This document shows positions 1 to 5,888 of a DNA stretch of 5,888 bases, one piece after another. A program made the translations under genes and the position numbers. Source of the stretch: Candidatus Aenigmatarchaeota archaeon (lineage in GTDB: Archaea > Aenigmatarchaeota > Aenigmatarchaeia > CG10238-14 > SpSt-28). Position 1 is the stretch's first letter. Every line of letters starts with the position of its first letter. The stretch lies in the NCBI GenBank assembly GCA_021161995.1, contig JAGGZO010000081.1:1-5888 (forward strand), in the 5' to 3' direction. The notes beneath the pieces are model-generated. The model was not told where the DNA came from. It did not search any database and saw only the letters and a program-made list of their open reading frames with translations.

Positions 1-53
1 ATTTTTTTAGCATTGTTTGTTTTCATGTTCAATTTTGCTTTTATTTTGTTCAT
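1..53 (-). CDS. 5' fragment of an unidentified gene, cut by the window edge
   Basis: An ATG at 51-53 opens a frame that stays open for 17 codons to the window edge, reading MNKIKAKLNMKTNNAKK. It starts 5 bases after the leuS stop codon on the same strand. No Shine-Dalgarno is visible before the ATG, but a TTTAAA lies 32 bases upstream (minus strand, 85-80), the spacing seen before other genes here. The visible peptide is basic and has no recognisable domain, so no function can be given. A second in-frame ATG at 24-26 could be the true start. The fragment is too short for coding statistics to help; it could also be a chance open frame. Confidence 0.35.
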   Translation of the reverse strand, partial: MNKIKAKLNMKTNNAKK

Positions 54-58
54 GATTT

Positions 59-2749
59 CTACTCTAGATAGATCGCAGGTTTAAACTTCTTGGCTTTTTG
101 TCTTTTGTTCATAGGGTCGATAGCATTTTTATTGTCTTTATGATAGATCTTTACTTCTTTGAAACCAAAGGTTCTTGCTAAGTATTTTTGTATTTCTTCC
201 AGTATTTTTTTGTCTTCATCATCAAATGCATATAGATAAATCTTGGTGTTCTTTCTACTCAAATCTATCAGTTTTCTTACATCAGATAGTAGATCATCAA
301 TCATCTTTTCTAGCATCATTGTTTTCTTATCCACATTACCAAGATTCTTTATTGGTTCACTGAAAACAAATGGCTTATTACCTAGCATAGACCATATTTC
401 TTCTGTGAAGTGCGGTATTAATGGAGAGTTCATTTTCGCAAAATACTCTATTAACATCTTTAACGTTTCTTTGTTTGCATTCTCGATACCGCCTTTGTAT
501 TCTATGTATCTTGAGATTGTCGAATATAGTTCGAAAAATGACCTTTGAGCCGCGCTTCTAAATCTCAACGCTTCTGTATGTTCTAACCAATCATGATATA
601 TTTTCTTTAACCTGTTTACGATAACATCATCTATTTTTGTTTTTTCTCCTTTCGGCACATCTTCTGCTACCTTCTTTGTTATCTGGTATATGTTTAGCAT
701 TCTCGAGTAAAATGAATTTACGTTCTCATCTCTCCAGTCAGCATCATCTAGATCTTCTGCTGATGTTACGATGTTTATTCTAACTAAGTCAGCAGAGAAC
801 TTTTTAGTAACCAAATCTCTTAATGGAATTATGTTTCCTTTTGATTTACTCATCTTTTCTCCTGCAACATTCACAAAACCATTAACTGCTATAGCCCTTG
901 GCCAATATTTCTCGTTGTCCCATATAGCTAAGTGATGATATATGAAGAATGTTAAATGGTGTTGGACTAAGTCTTTACCAGATCCTCTTAAATCTACTGG
1001 ATAGAAATATTCAAATTCATTTCTCATTTCCTTTAATATGCTTTCATCCAAACCTGTTTTGCTGACAACCTCTTTAACACCACCCTTCCCTAATAGTACG
1101 TAATCGAAAAATTCATCAGTCATTTGCTCTGCTTTTATTCCATGTTTGGCTATGTATTTTTGTATTATGTAGTAAGACATGTAGATTGTTGAATCACTCA
1201 ATGGTTCTATTATCCATTCCTTATCAAATGGAAATCTTGTACCTAAACCAGTCTTCCTTGTGCAAGCTTTTTCCTTTAACCAGTCAACAGTGTCGAAGAA
1301 TAATTTTCTTATTTCTTCTGGATAGAACTTCATTTTTTTCATCCATTTTTTCACTTTAGCTTTCCATTCTAGGTTTGAATAATCTATAAACCATTGGTTC
1401 TCTAAAATTTTCACATGACATTTTGTCGTACATCTACAGATTACAACTCCACTGGTTTCCCACATCGTATCGTGCGCTTTCTTTTCTTGCAATAATTCTT
1501 TTACTTTTTCTTTGGCATCAGAAACCTTTAAACCAGCTAAGAATAGCACATTATCTTTCATTACGCCTACATGGAATTCTTTCTTGTATATCTCATTCGT
1601 AGCATCTTCTAATTTTTCATCTTCGCTAGATGATTTTATTCCATACTTTTCTATTGCATCTTTTGCCGGTAAGTCTGAATAGCCGTCTAATTTTATTATG
1701 GATATTGGTTCGATACCTTCTAGATATTTTGATAATTCAGGATCTTTTTTAGTTTCGATGAAAGCTATGTAGTCGTATGGCGCATGACCAGGAACACTCA
1801 TCACACAACCTGTACCAAAATCTGTATCAACAATTTCTGAAGGCAAAATAGGAACATCTTTCTCTATTAATGGTACATGAACTTTCTTACCGATTAAACT
1901 TTTTGGATCTACTTCCTTTATCACATGAACGATTTTTAACTGATCTTCCAACTTCTTTATCGCATCTTCGCTAACAACCCATTTTTCACCATCAACTTCA
2001 GCTAATACATACTTACCGTTTGGGTTTATCCATGCATTAGTTACGCCGACAATGGTTTCTGGTCTTAATGTGGCTACAGGAAATACTGTACTGTCATTAA
2101 ATCTAAACTTTATTATGGAAAACTCTACTGGAGTTTCACCTTCACCTTTTAATCTATCATGATCACCTGTAGGAGATTGACAATGAGGACACCAGATAAC
2201 CGGATGCCTACCTTGTTTTATGTAGTCCTTTTCTTTTAATTTTTTGTATTGCCAGGTTACAAATCTATGATAATGATCGTCTATAGCTGTTACAAAAGTT
2301 CTTCTCCAGTCTATGCTAAAGCCAGCCAATTTTAAGTCATTTATCCACCTATTTATCCAGAATTCTACGATGTATTTAACATCTTTCTTAAATCTCTCTA
2401 TGTCTTCATCTGTTGCTCCGTATAGTTTCATCGTTTTTATTTGAATTTCATCACCTTTGTTTAATCTTTCTTGTACGCCTAAAATAGGCTCTCCTGTCGC
2501 ATGAAATCCTTGTGGAAATAATACATTAAAACCTAGTAGTCTTTTGAATCTTGCATACGAGTCAACCCTCATTGAACTGAACGTGTGTCCTAAGTGTGGA
2601 GCACCGTTTACATAAGGATACGGGAAAGTTATGAAGAACTTTGGTTTGTTTTCTACTGGGTCTGTTTCAAAGACTTTTGCTTCTTCCCATTTTTTCTGCC
2701 ATTTTCTTTCTATTTCTCTTAACCATGCATATTCTTTGCTCTCTTCCAT
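59..2749 (-). CDS. leuS: Leucyl-tRNA synthetase, archaeal/eukaryotic type
   Basis: Cytosolic class Ia synthetase that charges tRNA-Leu with leucine and hydrolyses mischarged products. Numbering from the ATG at 2749 (896 residues): the Rossmann fold carries FPYPYVNGAPHLGH with the HIGH-type HLGH at 52-55, and the KMSKS loop is intact at 632-636. A Cys pair lies at 187/190 (WCPHC). The CP1 editing domain shows TLRPET at 227-232 and GTGCVMSVPGHAPYDY, whose Asp326 matches the universal editing aspartate. A further cysteine cluster (438, 440, 444) is a probable zinc site. The helical anticodon-binding domain follows from about 660. The C-terminal domain ends in KPAIYLE, the archaeal tail that contacts the long variable arm of tRNA-Leu. 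The protein is somewhat shorter than the roughly 960 residues I recall for archaeal LeuRS, without loss of a catalytic motif. A GTG at 2758 would add three residues, but it lies inside the Shine-Dalgarno GGTGA, so the ATG is preferred. Confidence 0.97.
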   Translation of the reverse strand: MEESKEYAWLREIERKWQKKWEEAKVFETDPVENKPKFFITFPYPYVNGAPHLGHTFSSMRVDSYARFKRLLGFNVLFPQGFHATGEPILGVQERLNKGDEIQIKTMKLYGATDEDIERFKKDVKYIVEFWINRWINDLKLAGFSIDWRRTFVTAIDDHYHRFVTWQYKKLKEKDYIKQGRHPVIWCPHCQSPTGDHDRLKGEGETPVEFSIIKFRFNDSTVFPVATLRPETIVGVTNAWINPNGKYVLAEVDGEKWVVSEDAIKKLEDQLKIVHVIKEVDPKSLIGKKVHVPLIEKDVPILPSEIVDTDFGTGCVMSVPGHAPYDYIAFIETKKDPELSKYLEGIEPISIIKLDGYSDLPAKDAIEKYGIKSSSEDEKLEDATNEIYKKEFHVGVMKDNVLFLAGLKVSDAKEKVKELLQEKKAHDTMWETSGVVICRCTTKCHVKILENQWFIDYSNLEWKAKVKKWMKKMKFYPEEIRKLFFDTVDWLKEKACTRKTGLGTRFPFDKEWIIEPLSDSTIYMSYYIIQKYIAKHGIKAEQMTDEFFDYVLLGKGGVKEVVSKTGLDESILKEMRNEFEYFYPVDLRGSGKDLVQHHLTFFIYHHLAIWDNEKYWPRAIAVNGFVNVAGEKMSKSKGNIIPLRDLVTKKFSADLVRINIVTSAEDLDDADWRDENVNSFYSRMLNIYQITKKVAEDVPKGEKTKIDDVIVNRLKKIYHDWLEHTEALRFRSAAQRSFFELYSTISRYIEYKGGIENANKETLKMLIEYFAKMNSPLIPHFTEEIWSMLGNKPFVFSEPIKNLGNVDKKTMMLEKMIDDLLSDVRKLIDLSRKNTKIYLYAFDDEDKKILEEIQKYLARTFGFKEVKIYHKDNKNAIDPMNKRQKAKKFKPAIYLE
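80..86 (-). promoter_or_regulatory. Possible TATA-like element (GTTTAAA) for the edge gene
   Basis: On the minus strand GTTTAAA lies with its first T 32 bases before the ATG at 53. Its position resembles the TTTAA elements ahead of the TatD, TGS-protein and beta-CASP genes. It lies inside the last codons of leuS, where TTT AAA encodes the Phe-Lys of the conserved C-terminal tail, so coding constraint alone could explain it. Confidence 0.25.
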
Positions 2750-2754
2750 TTTAC

Positions 2755-2759
2755 TCACC
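2755..2759 (-). promoter_or_regulatory. Shine-Dalgarno site of leuS, deciding the start codon
   Basis: The minus strand reads GGTGAGTAAAATG. GGTGA matches the archaeal anti-Shine-Dalgarno end of 16S rRNA (complement GGAGGTGATC) and sits 5 bases before the ATG at 2749-2747. The in-frame GTG at 2758-2756 is part of this motif, so it is more likely ribosome binding site than start codon. It is the only clear Shine-Dalgarno in the window. Confidence 0.7.
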
Positions 2760-2780
2760 AGAAATCAGACTAGAAAAAAC

Positions 2781-2804
2781 CTTTTCTCCGTCAGTGGAGA
2801 AGAA
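2781..2804 (-). other. Predicted hairpin in the leuS 5' leader
   Basis: The minus strand carries TTCTCC, a 6-base loop ACTGAC, then GGAGAA (arms 2801-2796 and 2789-2784). After one C-A mismatch a T-A and a T-G pair extend the stem. A run of six T follows at 2779-2774. An outer pair GACTGG (2818-2813) with CTAGTC (2773-2768), one G-U wobble, could enclose it if transcription starts far enough upstream. It lies about 35 bases before the leuS ATG, so it may be a leader structure. No known riboswitch class is recognised, and T-box elements are bacterial. Confidence 0.35.
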
Positions 2805-2823
2805 AACCACCACCAGTCACGCT

Positions 2824-2840
2824 ATCAAAAATATATTGAT
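2824..2840 (-). promoter_or_regulatory. Candidate leuS promoter (TATA-like, inside an inverted repeat)
   Basis: On the minus strand AATATATT (2837-2830) is the best TATA-box candidate between the two divergent genes. With the usual archaeal spacing of about 26 bases, transcription would begin near 2807 and give a leader of roughly 55-60 bases, fitting the Shine-Dalgarno of leuS. The core is flanked by ATCAA (2824-2828) and TTGAT (2836-2840), an imperfectly centred inverted repeat that could be an operator or chance in AT-rich DNA. The near-palindromic core could also fire towards the plus strand. Confidence 0.4.
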
Positions 2841-2877
2841 GGAAAAGCTTAAAAAAGGAGTATTCTCTAGAGTAAAC

Positions 2878-2887
2878 GTTTAATTGA
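2878..2887 (+). promoter_or_regulatory. Candidate TATA-like promoter for a leaderless TGS-protein mRNA
   Basis: GTTTAATTGA has its first T 30 bases before the ATG at 2909. An archaeal TATA box centred about 26 bases before the start site would place transcription at or within a few bases of the ATG. No Shine-Dalgarno precedes the ATG; the nearby GATGA abuts the start codon and is too close to act as one. An alternative TATA-like stretch, CTTAAAAAAG, lies near 2848-2857 and would give a leader of about 30 bases. Confidence 0.4.
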
Positions 2888-2908
2888 TTTCTTCGAATAT
2901 TATGATGA

Positions 2909-3781
2909 ATGCCAGCAAATTTACCAGCGGAATGGTACATTTTGAATGAAAAAATAAAGGAGGCGAAAAGTTTAGAGGAAAAAATAGAGCTGATAAAGAA
3001 ACTTATTGGTATTACACCTAAGCATAAGGGAACCGAGAACGTTCTTGCTGATTTGAGGAGAAGGTTAGCAAAGTATCAAAAAGAACTTGAGCGAAGAAAA
3101 TCGATGAGAAAGGGTTCTAGGCCAAGATATGCAATTGAAAAGACAGGAGATATTCTTGTTTCACTGATAGGTTTTCCAAACTCCGGGAAAAGTTTGCTGT
3201 TAAAATCATTAACAAACGCGAATGTTGAAGTTAATGATATACCATATTCAACTGTCGAACCTAAAACTGGTGTGGTTTTCTTTGAGGGTGCTCAAATCCA
3301 GTTAGTTGAGATACCATCTTTTTTTGTTAGAGAGCATTTGAGTATTGCACATAATTCTGATTTACTATTGCTGATTGTTAGAAATAAGGAAGATGTTGAA
3401 AAAATAAAGGAAAAAATAAAAGAGTTCAATTTAGATAGAAAAAACTATCTTCTTGTTGTTAATTCTTCTGAAAAAGTTGATGGTATTTTAACATTAGATT
3501 TTTCTAATGAGGAACATCGAAAAGAATTACTGAGAAAAATAATAAAAAGAACCGGGATAATAAGGATATTCACTAAACCTCCAGGTAAACCTGTTGAGAA
3601 AAAAGCAATAATATTGAAAAAAGGATCTACAGTGAAAGATGCCATTGAAAGAATAAATGAAGAAATGCTTGAGACTTTTGAGTTTGCAAGAATATATGAT
3701 AACAGCAAATTTAGTGGCAGGAAAGTTGGATTGGATTATGTTCTGAAAGATGGTGATATATTAGAAGTTCATACCAAATAG
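2909..3781 (+). CDS. DRG/Obg-related P-loop protein with TGS domain and degenerate G motifs
   Basis: A 290-residue protein. Residues 1-65 form a charged helical region (MPANLPAEW, then TPKHKGTENVLADLRRRLAK) typical of archaeal DRG-like GTPases (COG1163 group), which supports this ATG. The G domain begins near 82. G1 is intact (GFPNSGKS, 88-95) and the G2 threonine is likely Thr115 in YSTVEP. G3 is eroded: the usual DLPG reads EIPS at 134-137. The position expected for G4 NKxD reads NSSE at 185-188, and no clear G5 is visible. A well-preserved TGS domain spans about 217-289 (FTKPPGKPV, KGSTVKDAIERI, GLDYVLKDGDILEV). The protein is shorter than the roughly 360-390 residues of typical DRG proteins, apparently through a shrunken G domain. 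DRG proteins act with ribosomes; this one may bind nucleotide weakly or without hydrolysis. That last point is inference. Confidence 0.88.
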   Translation: MPANLPAEWYILNEKIKEAKSLEEKIELIKKLIGITPKHKGTENVLADLRRRLAKYQKELERRKSMRKGSRPRYAIEKTGDILVSLIGFPNSGKSLLLKSLTNANVEVNDIPYSTVEPKTGVVFFEGAQIQLVEIPSFFVREHLSIAHNSDLLLLIVRNKEDVEKIKEKIKEFNLDRKNYLLVVNSSEKVDGILTLDFSNEEHRKELLRKIIKRTGIIRIFTKPPGKPVEKKAIILKKGSTVKDAIERINEEMLETFEFARIYDNSKFSGRKVGLDYVLKDGDILEVHTK

Positions 3782-4531
3782 TTTTTTAGCATTTTCAGTT
3801 ATTTGCTTTTCTACTATTTCCTTGTCCAGATTCTTTAGTTCTGAAATTTTTTCTATTTCATATTTTATGTTGGTTGGTTTGTTGAATGGCTCATCAAACG
3901 GCGAAGCCCAAGGAGAATCTGTTTCTGTTAGTAAATTTTCTAGTGGAATTGCTTTAACAACTTTTTTCATTGTTTTACTTTTTAGCATTATTACCGGAAT
4001 GCTTATATAATATCCTTCATTGACGATTTCCATTGCTAGATCTTTTTTACCTGAGAAAAAGTGAAACATAACTTTTTTCACATCGTTATCTACGACCATT
4101 TTAAATCCATCCTCTTCTGCCTTTCTTAAATGCAAAACTAATGGCAGGTTAAACTCTTTTGCTAGTTCTATGAATTGCAGAAATATTTCCTTCGATCTTT
4201 TTATCTCAGCGTCTTGTTTGTGATAATGATAATCTAGACCAACTTCTCCTATTCCGATTATCTTATCTTTGTTTTCTTTTATGAACTCTATGTAGTTTTC
4301 AATTTTTTTATCGTTCAACTCTAAAGCATCTACTGGATGCAAACCGAGAGTAGAAAAAATGAATCCTTTGTGTTTTTCAGTTAGGTCTAATGATATTTTT
4401 GCGTCTATTGGACTAGCTGCAGAATCGATTACAAATTCTAATTCTTTTTTAAAATCCGGTATTAAGTTTAGTAATGGATTCGATTCGTTGTTGAATTTTG
4501 GTATCGAAATGTGACAATGTGCATCTATCAT
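3761..4531 (-). CDS. TatD-family metal-dependent hydrolase (putative DNase)
   Basis: A 256-residue TIM-barrel hydrolase of the TatD family; characterised members are metal-dependent deoxyribonucleases with 3'-5' exonuclease activity. The expected metal and catalytic residues are present in order: DAHCH at 3-7 (His5, His7), GLHP with His65, GIGEVGLDYH with Glu96 and Asp100, LHLR with His134, FHFFSG with His157, and TETDSPWASP with Asp205. The C-terminal KPTNIKYEIEKISEL is also typical. Length matches the family and nothing suggests truncation. There is no signal peptide, so it is cytosolic. It starts 26 bases after the stop of the beta-CASP gene on the same strand. Its last seven codons, including the stop, overlap the end of the TGS-protein gene. 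No Shine-Dalgarno is visible, and the conserved MIDAHCH makes the ATG secure. The true substrate, DNA or RNA ends or something else, cannot be read from the sequence. Confidence 0.93.
   Translation of the reverse strand: MIDAHCHISIPKFNNESNPLLNLIPDFKKELEFVIDSAASPIDAKISLDLTEKHKGFIFSTLGLHPVDALELNDKKIENYIEFIKENKDKIIGIGEVGLDYHYHKQDAEIKRSKEIFLQFIELAKEFNLPLVLHLRKAEEDGFKMVVDNDVKKVMFHFFSGKKDLAMEIVNEGYYISIPVIMLKSKTMKKVVKAIPLENLLTETDSPWASPFDEPFNKPTNIKYEIEKISELKNLDKEIVEKQITENAKKLFGMNF
3782..3787 (+). terminator. T6 tract directly after the TGS-protein stop codon
   Basis: The TAG stop at 3779-3781 is followed at once by TTTTTT. Archaeal RNA polymerase commonly terminates at short T-rich tracts without a stem, so this could end the plus-strand transcript. 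On the other strand the same bases are the two AAA lysine codons near the end of the TatD gene (Lys249-Lys250), so coding could also explain them. Confidence 0.4.
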
Positions 4532-4550
4532 AGAGTTAGTGTTAGTTTGA

Positions 4551-4563
4551 TAAATTATTAAAC
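4551..4563 (-). promoter_or_regulatory. Candidate TATA-like promoter for a leaderless tatD mRNA
   Basis: The minus strand reads GTTTAATAATTTA, with the first T 31 bases before the ATG at 4531 and the element overlapping the beta-CASP stop codon. The 26-base gap to the ATG has no Shine-Dalgarno. The placement fits a transcript starting at or next to the ATG, which would let tatD be transcribed independently of, or in addition to, readthrough from the upstream gene. Confidence 0.4.
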
Positions 4564-5823
4564 TTTGAAGTCATCGTGTTTTTCATCCGGTGCTATGGCG
4601 TCATACCCAAGCTGGTTTAGCTCTTCTGCAAACTCTTTTGTGTGTTCACCATGCACCACAAAAATTTTCTGTGGATTTATTATGTCTATGAACTCTAGTA
4701 ACTCGCTTCTACCTGCATGAGCTGAGAAATCAAAATAAACTATGTTCATTTTTGGTTTTATATCAAAGTCTTCTACCATATAGTGACCAGTTTCTAGTAG
4801 CATTCTACCAGCACTACCTTCTACTTGATAACCTGTAAGTATAAGAGTATTCTTTTTGTTTTTTGCAAGTCTCTTCATGTACCACACCATTGGGCCACCG
4901 TCAAGCATACCAGCTCCAGAGATTATTATTCCAGGTTTTTTGATGATGTTTGATCTTTCTCTGACGTTTTTTACTTTCTTAATCTTTCTCACTGCTCTTT
5001 TGAACTCTTCTCTTTTTCTTATCAAATGAAGATTCTCCTTTATTATGTTAGTTGCTTTTATTCCCATACCATCTAGATATGTTGGATATGTTAAGAGCTT
5101 GTATTTCTCTAAAATTGTTAGTATTTCTTGTGTTCTACCTACTGCAAATGCAGCTATCAATGCTATCCCACCATTCTCTATAGTTTCCTTTATTGTATCT
5201 ACTAACTCCAATTCTAATTTTTTCCTGTTTGGGTGCTCTCTATCTGAATATGTTGATTCAGTTATAAGTATATCCACATCATCTATATCTGTATCACAAC
5301 CAAACATGAGGTTTGTTGGTTTCAACTTGAAATCCCCGGTGTACAAAATTCTTTTACCATTTGTATCAACTGTTATCATCGATGAACCTGGTATATGACC
5401 AGCGTCGTAAAGAGTTACGATTGAATCCTTCAATTCTACTTCTTGTCTATAGTTTATTTTCTTAAATGACTTCAAAGCTTGTTTTGTGTAGTTTTCATCA
5501 TAGGGGATGGTTATTTGCTCTCGTTTAGCAACCTTGAGATTGTCCTCTAGTAGTAACCTAGTAAGACTTTTCGTTACAGGTGTTGAATAGATTCTAACAT
5601 GAGAATTTCTTTTTTTAAGTAGTGGCACAGCTCCAGAATGATCTAAATGAGCATGTGTTATGAATGCATAATCTATCTTTTGTTTTATTTGTTTTGGGAA
5701 TTCTAGTGGGTTTGTTCTTATTTTTATGCCATAGTCCATAATGAATCTATCAACTCCATTGTCTACTAAAATAGCGCTTTTACCAACTTCTCCAATCCCA
5801 CCAAGAAATTTCAATCTGACCAT
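4558..5823 (-). CDS. Archaeal CPSF-like beta-CASP ribonuclease, aCPSF2 type
   Basis: A 421-residue metallo-beta-lactamase/beta-CASP nuclease of the family that includes CPSF73, aCPSF1 and RNase J, which cut or trim RNA with two zinc ions. Every family motif is visible: motif 1 Asp30 (FIMDYG), motif 2 HAHLDH at 57-62, motif 3 His143 (AGHIPGS), motif 4 Asp164 (YTGDF), motif A Glu189 (ITEST), motif B His369 (SAHAGR) and motif C His391 (VVHGE). The beta-CASP insertion lies at about 190-360 and includes AAFAVGRTQEIL and YLDGMG. The protein starts directly with the lactamase fold, so it lacks the N-terminal KH domains of aCPSF1. HAHLDHSG and VVHGEH fit the CPSF-like branch better than archaeal RNase J. 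It is cytosolic and likely acts in mRNA or rRNA processing and decay. It lies upstream of tatD. The ATG gives the usual N-terminus MVRLKFLGG; an ATG at 5828 is out of frame. Confidence 0.93.
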   Translation of the reverse strand: MVRLKFLGGIGEVGKSAILVDNGVDRFIMDYGIKIRTNPLEFPKQIKQKIDYAFITHAHLDHSGAVPLLKKRNSHVRIYSTPVTKSLTRLLLEDNLKVAKREQITIPYDENYTKQALKSFKKINYRQEVELKDSIVTLYDAGHIPGSSMITVDTNGKRILYTGDFKLKPTNLMFGCDTDIDDVDILITESTYSDREHPNRKKLELELVDTIKETIENGGIALIAAFAVGRTQEILTILEKYKLLTYPTYLDGMGIKATNIIKENLHLIRKREEFKRAVRKIKKVKNVRERSNIIKKPGIIISGAGMLDGGPMVWYMKRLAKNKKNTLILTGYQVEGSAGRMLLETGHYMVEDFDIKPKMNIVYFDFSAHAGRSELLEFIDIINPQKIFVVHGEHTKEFAEELNQLGYDAIAPDEKHDDFKV

Positions 5824-5840
5824 ACCATTAACTTAGTTGA

Positions 5841-5851
5841 TATAGTTAAAT
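5841..5851 (-). promoter_or_regulatory. Candidate TATA-like promoter of the beta-CASP gene
   Basis: The minus strand reads ATTTAACTATA, with the first T of TTTAA 27 bases before the ATG at 5823. No Shine-Dalgarno precedes the ATG. This fits a leaderless or nearly leaderless transcript. The rest of 5824-5888 is AT-rich and shows no gene or repeat that I can support. Confidence 0.4.
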
Positions 5852-5888
5852 TGATTAATTAGTTTTTAGTGTATCTAAATAGTAATAA

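Noticed and set aside
175..548. Plus-strand open frames of 62 and 101 codons
   Set aside because: They are antisense to the conserved anticodon-binding and C-terminal parts of leuS, with low-complexity Ser/Phe/Ile-rich products typical of antisense frames.
2755..2795. Pseudoknot between the hairpin loop (CACTG) and the leuS Shine-Dalgarno (TGGTG)
   Set aside because: Only five pairs, two of them G-U, so it cannot be distinguished from chance without comparative data.
2631..2883. Two plus-strand frames of 73 and 80 codons crossing the leuS start and the intergenic region
   Set aside because: Most of their length is antisense to leuS, they have no start signals, and they share the bases holding the leuS leader and promoters.
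2939..3430. Repeated GAAAAAATAAAGGA-like stretches near 2947 and 3399-3421
   Set aside because: They encode Lys/Glu/Ile-rich helical stretches (EKIKE) in the same protein and are explained by AT-rich codon use.
3445..3708. Minus-strand frame of 87 codons
   Set aside because: It is antisense to the TGS-protein gene, whose TGS domain is clearly conserved.
1..3795. Similar TTTTTTAGCAT stretches at the window start and at 3782, as a possible repeat or attachment site
   Set aside because: On the minus strand both encode Asn-Ala-Lys-Lys or similar (AATGCTAAAAAA); the match is short and codon-driven.
5045..5398. Plus-strand frame of 117 codons
   Set aside because: It is antisense to the beta-CASP domain, which carries all family motifs; the product has no recognisable domain.

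Overview
The window looks like ordinary housekeeping chromosome from an AT-rich archaeon. The evidence is the full-length archaeal/eukaryotic-type leucyl-tRNA synthetase, a DRG-like P-loop protein with an archaeal N-terminal helical region and a TGS domain, a KH-less archaeal CPSF-like beta-CASP nuclease, and TATA-like promoters placed for leaderless transcripts. Base composition is strongly AT-biased, roughly one third G+C by eye. Together with compact, partly overlapping genes, this would fit a small-genome archaeon such as a DPANN member. The lineage is inference; there is no rRNA here to settle it.

Layout, left to right: (1) 1-53, minus strand, the first codons of an unidentified gene that runs off the edge, just downstream of leuS. 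(2) 59-2749, minus strand, leuS. (3) 2750-2908, a divergent intergenic region of about 160 bases holding the leuS leader (Shine-Dalgarno site, hairpin, candidate TATA) and a separate candidate promoter for the plus-strand gene. (4) 2909-3781, plus strand, a TGS-domain relative of DRG/Obg GTPases with an intact P-loop but eroded G3 and G4 motifs. (5) 3761-4531, minus strand, a TatD-family metal-dependent hydrolase whose last codons overlap the end of the previous gene tail to tail. (6) 4558-5823, minus strand, a beta-CASP ribonuclease of the aCPSF2 type. (7) 5824-5888, its upstream promoter region. No interval longer than 300 bases lacks a gene. I see no RNA gene, mobile element, CRISPR array or phage gene.

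Functionally, the genes concern translation (LeuRS, and probably the TGS protein through ribosome or RNA contact) and nucleic-acid turnover (beta-CASP RNase, TatD nuclease). The nuclease pair is co-oriented with a 26-base gap, so readthrough is possible, although TatD also has its own promoter-like element. The most useful observations are the degenerate G domain, the recurrent TTTAA element about 27-32 bases before start codons without a Shine-Dalgarno, the contrasting structured and SD-bearing leader of leuS, and the codon-register antisense overlap at 3761-3781. I found no convincing previously undescribed system.
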